From NCBI RefSeq assembly GCF_016097555.1, contig NC_054707.1, forward strand, positions 42,691,843-42,755,842: a stretch of 64,000 nt of DNA. Direction: 5' to 3'. The notes beneath the pieces are model-generated. The model worked only from the letters and a program-made list of their open reading frames with translations. It was not told the DNA's origin and did not search any database. Made by a program: the position numbers and the translations under genes. The DNA comes from Gigantopelta aegis. Lineage: Eukaryota > Mollusca > Gastropoda > Neomphalida > Peltospiridae. This document shows, piece by piece, positions 46,200 through 56,670 of this stretch (position 1 is the stretch's first letter; every line of letters begins with the position of its first letter).

Positions 46200-46430
46200 A
46201 AAGTCCATAGCACCACCACCACCCCCACCCGCCTGCTACCGATTTGATCGGGCTGCTGGTGCTCCCTTGCACCTGCCAGTGCAGGCGGTCCCTCCTCTCC
46301 TCTCCCCAACTTTTCCTGTCATGGACAGAGGAGCCGGCCAAGGCCCGCTCTTGTGCCCACGACAGGCGTGCGCTACAACAGCTTGTTCTGAATGTGCACG
46401 TAAAACCCTATGACATGACATGACATACTA
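46200..46430 (+). mobile_element. Non-LTR retrotransposon 3' end with (ACATG)n tail
   Basis: GC-rich sequence ending GTGCACGTAAAACCCTATGA then CATGACATGACAT. A short terminal tandem repeat after a conserved 3' UTR is typical of CR1/RTE-type LINEs. Family not certain. Confidence 0.55.
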
Positions 46431-47223
46431 CCCAATACTTACCCAATACCACTACTAACTATTATATCATCACGCAAGAACTAAACCTGGATATTAATTA
46501 CACGTGTTGTTTGCGGCACCGCAGACTCCAGTACGTTGACTTACCTCCCTTCGTTCACCCTTCTATAATACGAATAATATATAGGTCTACCCAGTACAAT
46601 ATATAATAGGTTTCTCTTTGTAAAACTATGTAAGAAATGAAACAACAAATCTACAAACATATCACATGTGTAATGATCATAATGATATTAACAACAACAA
46701 TCATATTCATATTTGAATATTCACATATTATTTATCGAATGTTTGCTTAAAACGCTTTAATTTCACAAACGCCAAGTCTTTGATGCCATTGACCGCTGTA
46801 TACAAAGATTGGATTGGGATCTGAACCACATTTGTCATGGCGATAATGGTATACACACAGGAATACCCACCGCTTCCAACAGCGGCAGCGTTTAGACAGG
46901 CTTCATTATATAGTCAGGAGGCTGTGACTCAACCTGTTCTTATGATCTAAAAAAAAAATGTTTTATTGACAATCATATTGGGTAGTATTGGGTAAATCGT
47001 CGCACCCCGATGTGGTAAATAGGTAATGCAAGACTCCGCGTCGGAAGACTTTATTACCCACCCACCCCCATGCATCCCCGCAAGAGAAGGTTTAGGAGGA
47101 CATACATAGGCCATCCATATATTAGGCTATTAAAAATAAGTAGGGGATATTCAAATATAGCATTAAATAATGTTTATTATATATTTTAATAGGAATTATT
47201 GCAAAATCACAAGGCGTTATTAA
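46431..47223. other. Non-coding stretch with a weak inverted repeat
   Basis: TACTACCCAATACTTACCC at 46427 and GGGTAGTATTGGGTAAATCG at 46980 are partly inverted and may be the ends of a MITE. Confidence 0.35.
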
Positions 47224-47526
47224 AGGGGTACTGGAGCGTACAGGGCTTCATATAAAATGGATTAATAGCCTTACAAAGTATAAGGGAAAATTATATATAA
47301 ATTAAAAAAATATATATTTATATTTAAAAACGAGCTCAACCGTGTACGAAAGTAAAAAACGGAACTCTTCTTTTTGTAACACTACAACAGTCATGCGTGA
47401 CGTCACAGGTGAAACAGCCATGTGGAAAAAACACGTAATGGCCGCATAATGGAAGCTCTTATCATCGATTAAGTTAATTGTTATTACATCTTTGTTCGCG
47501 AGAAATCGCGTTTCTATGAATGGAAA

Positions 47527-47745
47527 ATGGTCCTTTGTGCAGCTGTCAACTGTAGTAATGACTCAAGAAGGGTCAAAGGCATTGGGTATTACTCGATACA
47601 GGCGAGAGAGAAAACGTACCAAAGTATATGGGTACATAATCTTCGGCGAAAGAACTATGTTGTCACAAAACACTCTGTTCTGTTCAATAAAAACAAAACA
47701 ATAAATGAATGTTGTCTTGTTCATATATTTATTATACCAAATTGA
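47527..47745 (+). pseudogene. THAP-domain start exon, truncated
   Basis: MVLCAAVNCSND then RVKGIGYYSIQ matches the start of a THAP finger (C-x4-C, then a GxxYYxI block in place of SFYxFP). The similarity fades after about 30 codons and the C-x2-H is absent. In the frame one base away sequence like RERKRTKVYGYII continues. It cannot make a working finger. Confidence 0.65.
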
Positions 47746-47824
47746 ACATCAAAGTGTGCACTTATGACAAATAGTTGCGTAGTAACGTGTGACAACTTCA
47801 CCAACATAAAAATGCTACACTGAG

Positions 47825-48490
47825 AAAATCCTGGCGATCTCGCCACAGCCTGAAAAAGTGAAATAATAAGAAATGTAAACTTAAAAAATGTTACATTACA
47901 TGATGAAACAAACCATAAATGTGTACTTTACGTGTATTTATTATAATAAACTGTAAACTGTAAACAAGAAAAAACTAAATCGACACGGGGCGAGATCGCC
48001 AGGCTCCGTTGGAAAATCCTGGCGATCTCGCCCCGGCTTGCAAGTGAAATCGTCAGAAATGTAAACTACCAATGTATTACATTTTACAACAAGAAAATCA
48101 AAACATGACTACTGCACATGTATTTACTTAATGAAGTAAACATAAAACAGCTTGTAACTTGAATATTGTTGAGTTATAATGTACTGGCGACTTCGCTAAA
48201 CAGACATGCAACACGGAAGTAAATATGGCGATCTCGCCACAGCGTGTCCCAACACAAAACTAGTAGTATAAGTGGTATAACCCTGTAGTTTTGGCACAAA
48301 AACATGCTGATAATGACAGTAGATATATACTATAATATATGTTGTAATATATGTCTTCTTGCAAGTCTAATATGTATGATAACTTCGCCTAACGATGAAA
48401 ATAAGTCCTGGCGAAGTCGCCCCGGGCGAGTTCGCCAGGGCGAGATCGACACGGGGCGAGATCGCCAGGCTCTGGTGTTACAAGGTCAAT
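47825..48490. repeat. About 190-bp imperfect tandem array with GGCGATCTCGCC palindromes
   Basis: CTGGCGATCTCGCC or close forms occur at 47831, 48019, 48226 and 48408 (spacing 188, 207, 182), several followed by AGAAATGTAAAC. Inverted forms GGCGAGATCGCCAGG occur at about 47987 and 48456. At least four degenerate units. Confidence 0.75.
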
Positions 48491-48827
48491 ATAGATGTTT
48501 CACAATAAATTAGTATATAAAAATGTATGTAAAGCACATATTTAGTCTTTAAGTAATAAAAGATTACATAAATCGACCACATTTTAATAATTTTCAAGGA
48601 AATGTACCAAAATTTGAATTTAAAACAAAAATGGGGCTAATTCAGTAATTGCTGTTTGGTTTGACCTAAGAAGAAAGGTAAAAGCGTTTTAGAAATAATT
48701 TTTTTTTTTTTACTATTTTTGTGTGCAAATTTACAAACCAATCGGTTCAGAAATAAATAACTTGTAGTAAATTGTATAGTATGAAAAAGGGCGTTCCCTG
48801 TGGTACGGACCATAGTAAGCTACATAC

Positions 48828-49186
48828 CTATTTGGTACTGCTTCTGTGTAGTCATCGCGTCGTATGTCGGCTCTGGCTACGAGGGCTGTCCTGAGCACTT
48901 CTGGATACAAACATATAATCCGGAAATCATAATGTTCTAGAATGCACTGCAAGTTGGTGGTTTGCATTTTGTCGCCGATTTGGTCTACTTCTAAACAACA
49001 GATACTTTCTTTTACCGTGTCCATTGGTCTGCAGTTGCCACACAAACACCAATCTCGGTTTCCCAATCGCGCAATATTTTCGACATTTTCTTCCAATTCA
49101 TCGCCTGAAGATAATCCTATGTCGAAGTCCGACTCACTATCATGTTCGGAACGTTCGGGCTCAAACATAAACGGTTGGTAAGCCAT
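48828..49186 (-). CDS. P2X7-C-terminal-like domain start exon
   Basis: ATG at 49186; the frame stays open to 48731 but a perfect donor (ATAG|gtatgt) at 48828/48827 probably ends the exon. Residues 1-35 are acidic (SEHDSESDFDIG, DELEENVE). Residues 45-95 read DWCLCGNCRPMDTVKESICC, later LQCILEHYDFRIICLYPEVL: the W-C-x-C-x2-C...CC cysteine cluster and CI..H..F..[VI]CL block of the zinc-binding intracellular ballast domain of vertebrate P2X7, also found as stand-alone proteins in invertebrates. The following exon (AYRQF..W block) was not found between here and 47.7 kb. No channel domain is present. The protein's role is unknown. Confidence 0.75.
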
Positions 49187-49456
49187 TGATCAAAGCGCTA
49201 ATGTAAACAAATCTATCAAAAAGCACATGGTTTCACATATTGTTTACTGGCTGGCTGTTCACGTGCTACGTCACAGCCAATGCACGCGGCTTTTCGCGTA
49301 GTTATTTTATCCATGCGCGTAAAATAGAAACCGTGTTAATATTGTCAATTAATCCTAAACCCGTTAACATATTAAACATTTTATTGCATCATTCTTCATT
49401 TTAGGCTCCATATTTGTTTAATTTGGCATTAGAGCCAGCCTACACCTTTCCTTTAA

Positions 49457-50226
49457 ATAATGCATTAGCGTAAAGTGTTCATGTCTGGGTAGTTTTACAT
49501 GGTCAGACAAAACACACATTGTTGCCAAGGGTACAGTGGGTGAATTTGACATTTTTGAATGAATTAATGTTTAGCGACACGGTCCAGCAGACAAAACACA
49601 TCGGCTATTGTGTGTCAATGTAAAATTCTAAAATTACTGACACAAATAGTATAGACATAATCAATGAAATTTACATTTCTGAAAGACAACAAATTAAATA
49701 CTGAAAAGAAAACCCCCACCCAAAAATAGTCAAGAAAGTAACGAGAAAGACAAAAATAAACGCTATGGTCGCCCCAATATTACTAAGAAATTATATTAAG
49801 ATGAGTCTAGCTGGGACAAAATATTGGACTCGAGAATTCAATGTTCAAACTCGACCCGGACCCGAGCCTTACACTAGATGATAATGAGACTAAGGGATCA
49901 AGCCAAATAGCATTCAGGGCCGTAGCAAGCATTTGCCCCCCCCCCCCCCCCCGAAAAAAATCGGAAAGCATTATAGAAAATTAAAGAAAAGGAGTTTTAG
50001 ACTATTAACTACTCAGTTGCCCCCCCCCCCCCCCCCAACAAAAATTCCTAGCTTATACGGCCCTGGCATTATGTACCTTAATACCACCGCTAAACATGGA
50101 TGCCTAATCATGCCGTTGTATTGCATTCCACACATTCGAATTTTGTTTTCCATCCATGTCTTATAGCCCTCTCCCACTGGCGGCAAGCATATGGCACCCG
50201 AACTCTTGCTAGACTCGGCCCGTGCC
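49457..50226. other. Non-coding stretch with a decayed SINE tail
   Basis: Decayed tail element at 49556-49622 (ATGTTTAGCGACACGG, ATCGGCTATTGTGTGTCAAT). Poly-C tracts at 49938-49953 and 50021-50036. Confidence 0.5.
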
Positions 50227-50489
50227 CGAGTAGGGGAGACCGGGTCTGGTTGTCACACTTTTTATGTCGTTACATTTCTACAATTTATAAAATCTTATTA
50301 TCAACTGATTTTCTTGTAAAGTTTAAGTCGTTTATATCAGCCATATAGTGTAAAGGTAAATTTCGCCCAGCTTCATTTAAATATAGGATTCTGGCAATTG
50401 AAAATATTAAAATTATTGAGACAACCTGCCCCGTTACGGTGTTGGTTGTCACAGGTCCTGAGGTTGGTTGTCACTATATGTTTAATGTA

Positions 50490-51285
50490 CTGTAGATCCT
50501 GAAATTAATGCGATCATAATATCAATGCAAAAACTGCGAGCTCGTGTTATTCGCATTAATAATATGACGCATTTATTTCTTTGTTTTGTCTATGTGTCCC
50601 ACGTTATTAAAACAAAACAAACAAAGATTAAAATTCTAACATATAAGACAACTGGAAATAAATTAATTGTAGACAAGTCTGACTAGTTGTTGACTAGTCC
50701 AGCAAGCTATGTGTCACACTCTTTTAAAACAAAGATTAAAATGCTAATACATTTATAAAACAACTGCAGCACAATTCATTGTAGACGAGACATACTAATC
50801 GTACAATAATCTAACGAGATGCCAGCCACGCTTGATGATTGCAGGGTCTTTGGCTATCCTATCAAAAGCCGACACGATACATCGCGTGTGAATGGGTTTT
50901 AGTACGTTAATCCTGAGGTCGACCGTTTCTGTGATTTAACTGTTCAAATTCACTGCAACTTAGTTGGCTGAATTGTTCTTTTGTTATGACTTTGAAATAT
51001 GTCTACATCAATACCCGTTACGTAAATGAACGCTGCAAAATATGGAGTTGATCTCACCAAAACACTAAGGACTAAACAGGTTAACTGATGTGTACACAGA
51101 TATGTTAGTAAGTTGATCTCATTGAAGACAACTGTAACTTGGATTGAACAAAAAACTACACGGACGTGTGTTGCTAGTAAAGTAATATTTCAAATGAAGG
51201 CCACTCGCATTAATTTCATGTCGCTTTTAGTCTGCCCACCGTCACTCGCATTAATTTAGGGACGCGTTCATTTCAAGATCTACAG
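50490..51285. mobile_element. Nested TA-flanked MITE (CTGTAGATC ends)
   Basis: CTGTAGATCCTGAAATTAAT at the left and TTTCAAGATCTACAG at the right are inverted, with TA outside both ends. Subterminal TTAATGCGA / CGCATTAA words mirror each other. Confidence 0.8.
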
Positions 51286-51724
51286 TATTAAAATACAGTA
51301 AAACACAATAAGTTGAAGTTCTTGTGATTGGATATCACAACTCAATGTTGTCAAATGTAAGACTTTTATTAATTAAAAAAAATAAAAAATATTTTCAACA
51401 ATTTTTTTATTTAATATGCCATACTTTAAACAATAACGATATACTTGAATTTTCAAAAGTATATGTATGTATGTATTTATAAATGTATGAATATCTATAT
51501 ATTGTATACATTTGACGAGCACATGGGATAAAAATCTGTTTTGGACTCAGATTGTCTCTCATGCCGTTGCCTGGACTCGAACATATGGCACCTAATCGCT
51601 CACATTTCCTGACCACCACGATTACCGGTTGGTCACCGAGACGTTATAAATAGAATATTAACCGAGGATATACAAGAAGCCTACAGACGTGTATATAAAA
51701 TTATTTTTGGCCTCATATGTATTG

Positions 51725-51787
51725 ATGTATGTATGTATGTATGTATGTATGTATGTATGTATGTATGTATGTATGTATGTATGTATA
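51725..51787. repeat. (GTAT)n microsatellite
   Basis: About fifteen GTAT repeats; a second shorter GTAT/GCAT tract lies at 51999-52075. Confidence 0.95.
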
Positions 51788-51799
51788 TACACTTTTAAA

Positions 51800-51998
51800 C
51801 TTTGATTTGTTTAGCGACACCACTAGAGCACATTGATTTATCAATAATCGGCTATTGGATGTCAAACATTTGGTAATTCTGACTTAGTCTTAGAGAGGAA
51901 ACCCGCTACATGTATCCATTAGTAGCAAGGGATCTTTCATATGCACCATCCCATAGACAGGATAGTACATACCACAGCAATTGATATACCATCCTTGG
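51800..51998 (-). mobile_element. SINE fragment inside the 50.2-52.5 kb element
   Basis: TTTGTTTAGCGACACCACTA tail, TTGGATGTCAAACATTTGGT, AGTAGCAAGGGATCTTTCAT; no head. It sits between two GTAT microsatellites. Confidence 0.82.
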
Positions 51999-52100
51999 TA
52001 TGTATGTATGTATGTATGACTGTATGCATGTACGCATGCATGTACGTATGTATTATATGCATGCAGGTATGTACATTGCAATTCACCATGCTTTTGCGTT

Positions 52101-52152
52101 ACCGGTGTTGGTTGTCACGTGTTATTGTATGTGACAACCAACCCCCGACACC
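52101..52152. repeat. Hairpin of GGTTGTCAC motifs
   Basis: GGTGTTGGTTGTCAC, a 12-base loop, then GTGACAACCAAC and GACACC: an inverted repeat of about 20 bases per arm with a small bulge. Confidence 0.8.
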
Positions 52153-52564
52153 GTGTGACAACCTGCCCCCTCACGACCCATTCACAATAATTACTGTCCG
52201 TCAGACCAATGTACTAGTCTATTGCTTATAAGTTCACTTCATAAGAAGCAGACTTTCATATCTGTTTAACACTGTACTAATCTGAAACAAAATGTACAAA
52301 TGGTAAAAACTAGAATATAATATTAATATTAAAAAAATACATACAGAGGGAATTTATTTTTTCAAGTTTTGAAATCTCAAAAAAATGCCGTGAATTCTTT
52401 GTAATTTAAATATGACGGAATACAAACATTTCAAGCCACATACCTGTGTTAGTCCAGTACGCTTACGCCGTTTAATGGAAGAGATATGGCCACTGTGACT
52501 ACCAACCCGTGTGACAACCAACCCCGGTCTCCCCTACTCGTGGAGATCCTAGTTCTGGCAATCA

Positions 52565-52690
52565 TAACTGGGGTACCAGACGTTTCGCCCCGAAGCCAGT
52601 TCACCCCCAAATCGAATGTCAGTTCGCCCCCGCGTGCTTAACCAGTTCGCCCCCACAAAGGTACCAGTTCGCCCCCATAAAGATAATCCC
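52565..52690. repeat. CAGTTCGCCCCC tandem motifs
   Basis: CAGTTCGCCCCC or a close form occurs at about 52601, 52620, 52645 and 52669, spaced 19-25 bases. The style resembles the sub-repeated ends of the MULE at 39824, so this may be one end of another MULE; its partner end was not found. Confidence 0.6.
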
Positions 52691-52982
52691 TCAATTAGAA
52701 TAATGCTCACCAGAAGAGGCTATATCGAATTGGCATTGCGGTTCAAAGCCCTCTTATGTGTTAGCCGAAGATGCGTAATCAACATCGAAGTTATGTAGCT
52801 GATTAACCATTGTTTTAAAATCAAATAAGGTGGAGGTTTATTTCGTTTTATTTGTGATAGTCTGTAGATGCTGATAATTCTTTTTACTCAAATTATTATT
52901 TTATTCCTAAAACAGATCCTATCTCTGGCAGGAATGGATGTTTTAATAAATGTTGATGATGTGGTTTATGTGTGTAAAAGTG

Positions 52983-52987
<5 letters not shown>

Positions 52988-53056
<69 letters not shown>
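52988..53056. repeat. (AT)n microsatellite
   Basis: Uninterrupted AT tract. Confidence 0.97.
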
Positions 53057-53059
<3 letters not shown>

Positions 53060-53487
53060 GCCTCACGCGAGGTCAAATTCATAGAGCGAAGTCACTTCTC
53101 TCTCAAACTTTAGAGAGGGCGAAGTTTCTAACAACAGGGCGACTTGAATTTTTAATCCCAAAAATATGTTATCTTAATACAGGTGCAACTTTTACAATCT
53201 GTACTTTATTTTATTTTATTTTATTTTATTTTCCGTCTATACTTCTAATTGATGGATATGTGCTCTATTACCTTTCCACATGTCGCCTTCTTTAGAAATA
53301 ATGAAATGTAATTGAAAAGCACTAATTTAACCGTTTAGAATTCATTCTCTTACAAGTTTGTCTTCGTCTTCTCATTTCATTTAATACCTACTCCATGCAG
53401 AGTACTGTCCTAGTAGATTAATCTACCACGGTCCAGCTTAGATTACTCAGAGGCAATTAAATGCGTTCCACGGTCACATCCACTTAA
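53057..53487. other. Non-coding stretch with possible hAT remnant
   Basis: CAGGCCTCACGCGAGGTC at 53057 and GGGCGACTTG at 53128 resemble words of the hAT-like MITE at 8333-9120. Confidence 0.4.
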
Positions 53488-53754
53488 AGGAAACATGACA
53501 CGAGACCATATTATAGCTCATTTTAAAAGAAAAATGATATAAAAATAATATACAAATAACTTTATAACAATAAAATACGTGTAGTTAACTTAAAATGAAG
53601 AAATTACGCTCATCAGTATCAAAGTACGATTTATGCATATTTCTTCGTGAGCGTTCGGAAAAAAAGGGAAGTGACGTCAGAGCCGCTGTACTCTTCCATT
53701 GTTGTTAACTGTTTATATATGGAGTAAGGGGCTTACGATCTTTTCGGTCCAACA

Positions 53755-54114
53755 GTGCCGTACTGCGCGGCCTTTGGGTGTAAAAATAAACAGTTTAAAC
53801 GATCGGGATTGTCTTTTTATGGTTTTCCAAAGGATTGTATCCGAAGAAAGACGCGTGTATTTTATCGCAAAAGAAAAGATTGGACACCAACACCGCATAG
53901 TACTTTGGTGTCGGCCTATTTACAGCCCGGAGCCCGAACGTTACCCGGAGACAAAAACAGTACTCGGTTGCGAATGCCGAGGTGTACATTGTACATATTT
54001 GGCACAAAGATACACCTCAGCATGATGTATTTATATATGTTAAAACAAAAATGTAGAATTTTTTATTTATTTATTTTTTTGGAAAAAAACAGATTTTTCA
54101 TGTTAGGACTGTAG
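53755..54114 (+). pseudogene. THAP-domain start exon, degraded
   Basis: The frame reads MPYCAAFGCKNKQFKRSGLS then FYGFPKD, the C-x4-C and SFYxFP block of THAP fingers, and later KRKDWTPTPHS, the conserved W-x-P turn. The expected RICSxHF is LVSAYL here, so the third Cys and the His are lost. The rest of the frame is non-coding repeat Y. Confidence 0.78.
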
Positions 54115-55178
54115 GCCTACATAACAAAATCTGTATTCACCGTCCGAAGAAGGAAACGTCAATAAGTAATTAAATATGGCATATACAAACATGGGATTTG
54201 GCATGAGGATACATCTCAGTACGATGTATTTAAATATGTTTTTAAAAAACGTGTAGAAAACAATAATAATTTTAAATAATGTTTTTAATCTTCGGGCGGA
54301 ATACGTCACAAAAACGTTCCTCATCGCCCGAAGCCCCAAAGCAACACGAAGTTCATACAAAATAAACCACTACTGTCGGTGTCGAAATAACTATTATGTT
54401 TCATCCACGGGCTGACTTGAGAATCGGAGTTTTGTTTTAGTTAATTGGTCCTTTCTTTCCGTGGCCTGCACATATGATTCCTGATTGGCAGGTGTATATT
54501 GCAGGGTATCGACCAGGTAAGTGATTATCACGGTCTAGACATGCGTACAAAATACGTGCCAGTTTTTTTTAAGATCACAGGGTATTGTGGCGTAACCTGT
54601 CGCGACTATAGTACAATGTTAATGGACATTATCAGCCGCCCTGCTTCATTACTGTAAATAATGCTGTAAAACCCTTGATTAAGTAGACTTTCCCCATCTA
54701 AAATGACAAAACTGACCAATTACGTAGTACCAAAGAAAAGAAAATGATCACTTGGGTATCGTGAGTGGTCGTTTTTACTCTAACGCACCCTACCAATAGG
54801 CCTAATAATATGCTACTTTTTTTATGAGAGAAAAATACTATAACCCCATTTCGTTCTATTGATGCAAATAGAAATATATTTAGTTTAAAAGTTGATTATA
54901 CTCTCAAGTCATTTATGTTGTTTTACAAGCCAGGTTAATGAAAGTGAAGCGCCTTGTCGTAAATTAGAGCGTTTGTTTACACTGTGCATACAGATTTTAT
55001 TATGTACAGCCCGAACATAAAAAATGCGATATTTTCTAAAAAAAAAACCCAAAAAATGTTTGTCCTACATTTATATTTTTTACATATTTAAATACATCAT
55101 ATCGAGGTGTATCTTTATGCTAAATATGAACAGTATACACCTCGGCATTAGCATCAGAGTTTTGGTTTTGTCTCCGGG

Positions 55179-55361
55179 TTACTTTCGGGCTCCGGGCTGT
55201 AAATTGGTCGACCGGTCTGGTCTGGCACCATCAGTTTCTCCACCCTCCGACTCGCTATCCGTTTTGTCTTCAGTATCACTGTTGTAAGTAAATGTGTGTC
55301 TTTCTTCATTTACTAACAGCTCATATTGATACGGCAAAACGTTTTGCGAACGAACACTCAT
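55179..55361 (-). pseudogene. P2X7-like protein N-terminus, truncated
   Basis: Minus-strand frame MSVRSQNVLPYQYELLVNEE, then an acidic stretch TEDKTDSESEGGETD. In layout it resembles the N-terminus of the P2X7-like exon of element A (YQPFMFEPE, then SESDFDIG), but it runs into repeat Y before any cysteine cluster. The assignment rests on position and composition. Confidence 0.4.
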
Positions 55362-55646
55362 TGTTTTGGTAAGCTGTGCAAGTCTTAGATTCTTTACGAG
55401 TGGTACGGACTAATGCTTTTAAGTGTAAGGCTTCAGATCAAGCGACGCGTCTCTGACGTCACGGACCTCGTGATTGCCCTGCTCATTAAAGATCGGCAAT
55501 TTCCGCTAAGAGCTCGTATCGGGGGTTCTTTTATGGAGATATTTTAAGTAATTTATTTTTTATAATTTTTTTTTTAGGTGATTCAATTTATAATTAATTG
55601 TACATGGTTGGTGCCAAATATGGTTTACGTGACATGTTTCCTTTAA

Positions 55647-56580
55647 TTAATACACTGTGGAGTTGTCAGACTGAATGGGTCCTAGTATCCGTGAAGGTGT
55701 GAAAATTGCTTATCTGCTGCACCTTGTCACTGTTGTTTACAATAATAATAAAACATGTATATATATATATTAATTAATTAATTAACTAATTCATTCATTA
55801 AACTGGTGATTATGTCAAATGTGCCTGAACTGACTCATGATCCGTCCAAATCGTGGAAAGACGACAATCCCTCCCCTCTAAGAAAAGAAACACACACACA
55901 CATACACACACACACACGGTTTAACATGCCTCTAAAGAAACAATACAATAATTGTTTAAAAGTAACAAATAATTGGGAGCTGGGGGCGAACATGCCGTGG
56001 ATATCGCCGCGGAGTTTTTCGTTCTCTGCAGCATCCCCCCCCCCCCCCCCCCGCTAACCCTTACCAGCATTATGCGAGTATCAACTAGGTCACTGCCACA
56101 GTACGTGCAGCATACGCAAACACTAAGTTTTAAAGTTGAGTTGCAAACCAATCACGTGCCGCATGTGCTCACGTGATTTTCATTTAGCCTATATGAACGG
56201 CTAGCTGCGTTTGGGAGGTGCGTTGAGCAGAAACGTTGTCGTGGATAATGCACCTGATTTTATAGCTTGTTTCCTTCAAAAATTATTCACAATTGATTTT
56301 GTATATCCTCTTTTCAATCTGATTGAAATCAGCTCTTCAGATAATAGTTATTAACCAGTGAAGCCAATTTTAATTAGATTGGATAGCCAGTTTTAACCCA
56401 AAACGAGAGTGTAGGGGCTGTTTATGGCGGAATATGGACACTTTGGAATAACACGTTGTGACGGTGAAGGCCTGAATATAACGTTAACTGACCCCTCCCC
56501 CCCCACAAAGCCCCCCCCCCAAAACAAAAAACCCAAAAAAAACCCACACCAAAAATCCACACACACAAAAGGAAGGAACT
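55647..56580. other. Non-coding stretch
   Basis: Poly-C tract at 56035-56052 and AC-rich words; no gene seen. Confidence 0.5.
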
Positions 56581-56670
56581 GTTTTATTTAACGACGTACT
56601 CAACACATTTTATTTTACGGTTATATGGCGTTGGACTTATGGTTAAGGATCACACAGATAGTGACAGTGC
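56581..56670 (-). mobile_element. SINE tail fragment
   Basis: TTTATTTAACGACGTACTCA, then TTACGGTTATATGGCGTTGG. Confidence 0.78.

Larger units (their letters stand above)
47224..49452. mobile_element. TTAA-bounded element A: inward THAP and P2X7-like start exons
   Basis: TTAA at 47220-47223 and 49453-49456 flanks AGGGGTACTGGAG and the right end GGTGTAGGCTGG-complement (…CCAGCCTACACCTTTCCT). Ends are only partly alike. Within, a THAP start exon reads rightward from 47527 and a P2X7-like exon reads leftward from 49186, tail to tail, with a 190-bp repeat array between. A TGACGTCA lies at 47398-47405 and a CTACGTCAC at 49266-49274. No transposase core is present. Confidence 0.65.
50233..52534. 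mobile_element. Element with GGGGAGACCGGG ends and GGTTGTCAC subterminal motifs
   Basis: CGAGTAGGGGAGACCGGG at the left and CCGGTCTCCCCTACTCG at the right are exact inverted ends, with TA at 50231-50232 and 52535-52536. GGTTGTCAC or GTGACAACC recurs at least eight times in both orientations near the ends. It holds a nested TA-flanked MITE, a microsatellite and a SINE. No transposase is seen. The superfamily is not assigned; a 2-bp TA duplication is one reading. Confidence 0.75.
53488..55642. mobile_element. TTAA-bounded element B: inward THAP and P2X7-like start exons
   Basis: Left end AGGAAACATGACACG and right end CGTGACATGTTTCCT are inverted and flanked by TTAA (53484-53487, 55643-55646). 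TGACGTCA lies near both ends (53672-53679 and 55454-55461). A THAP start exon reads rightward from 53755 and a P2X7-like N-terminus reads leftward from 55361. The middle holds repeat Y in both orientations (53955-54150, 54990-55150) and sequence shared with element C (54430-54990). No transposase core. Confidence 0.8.
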
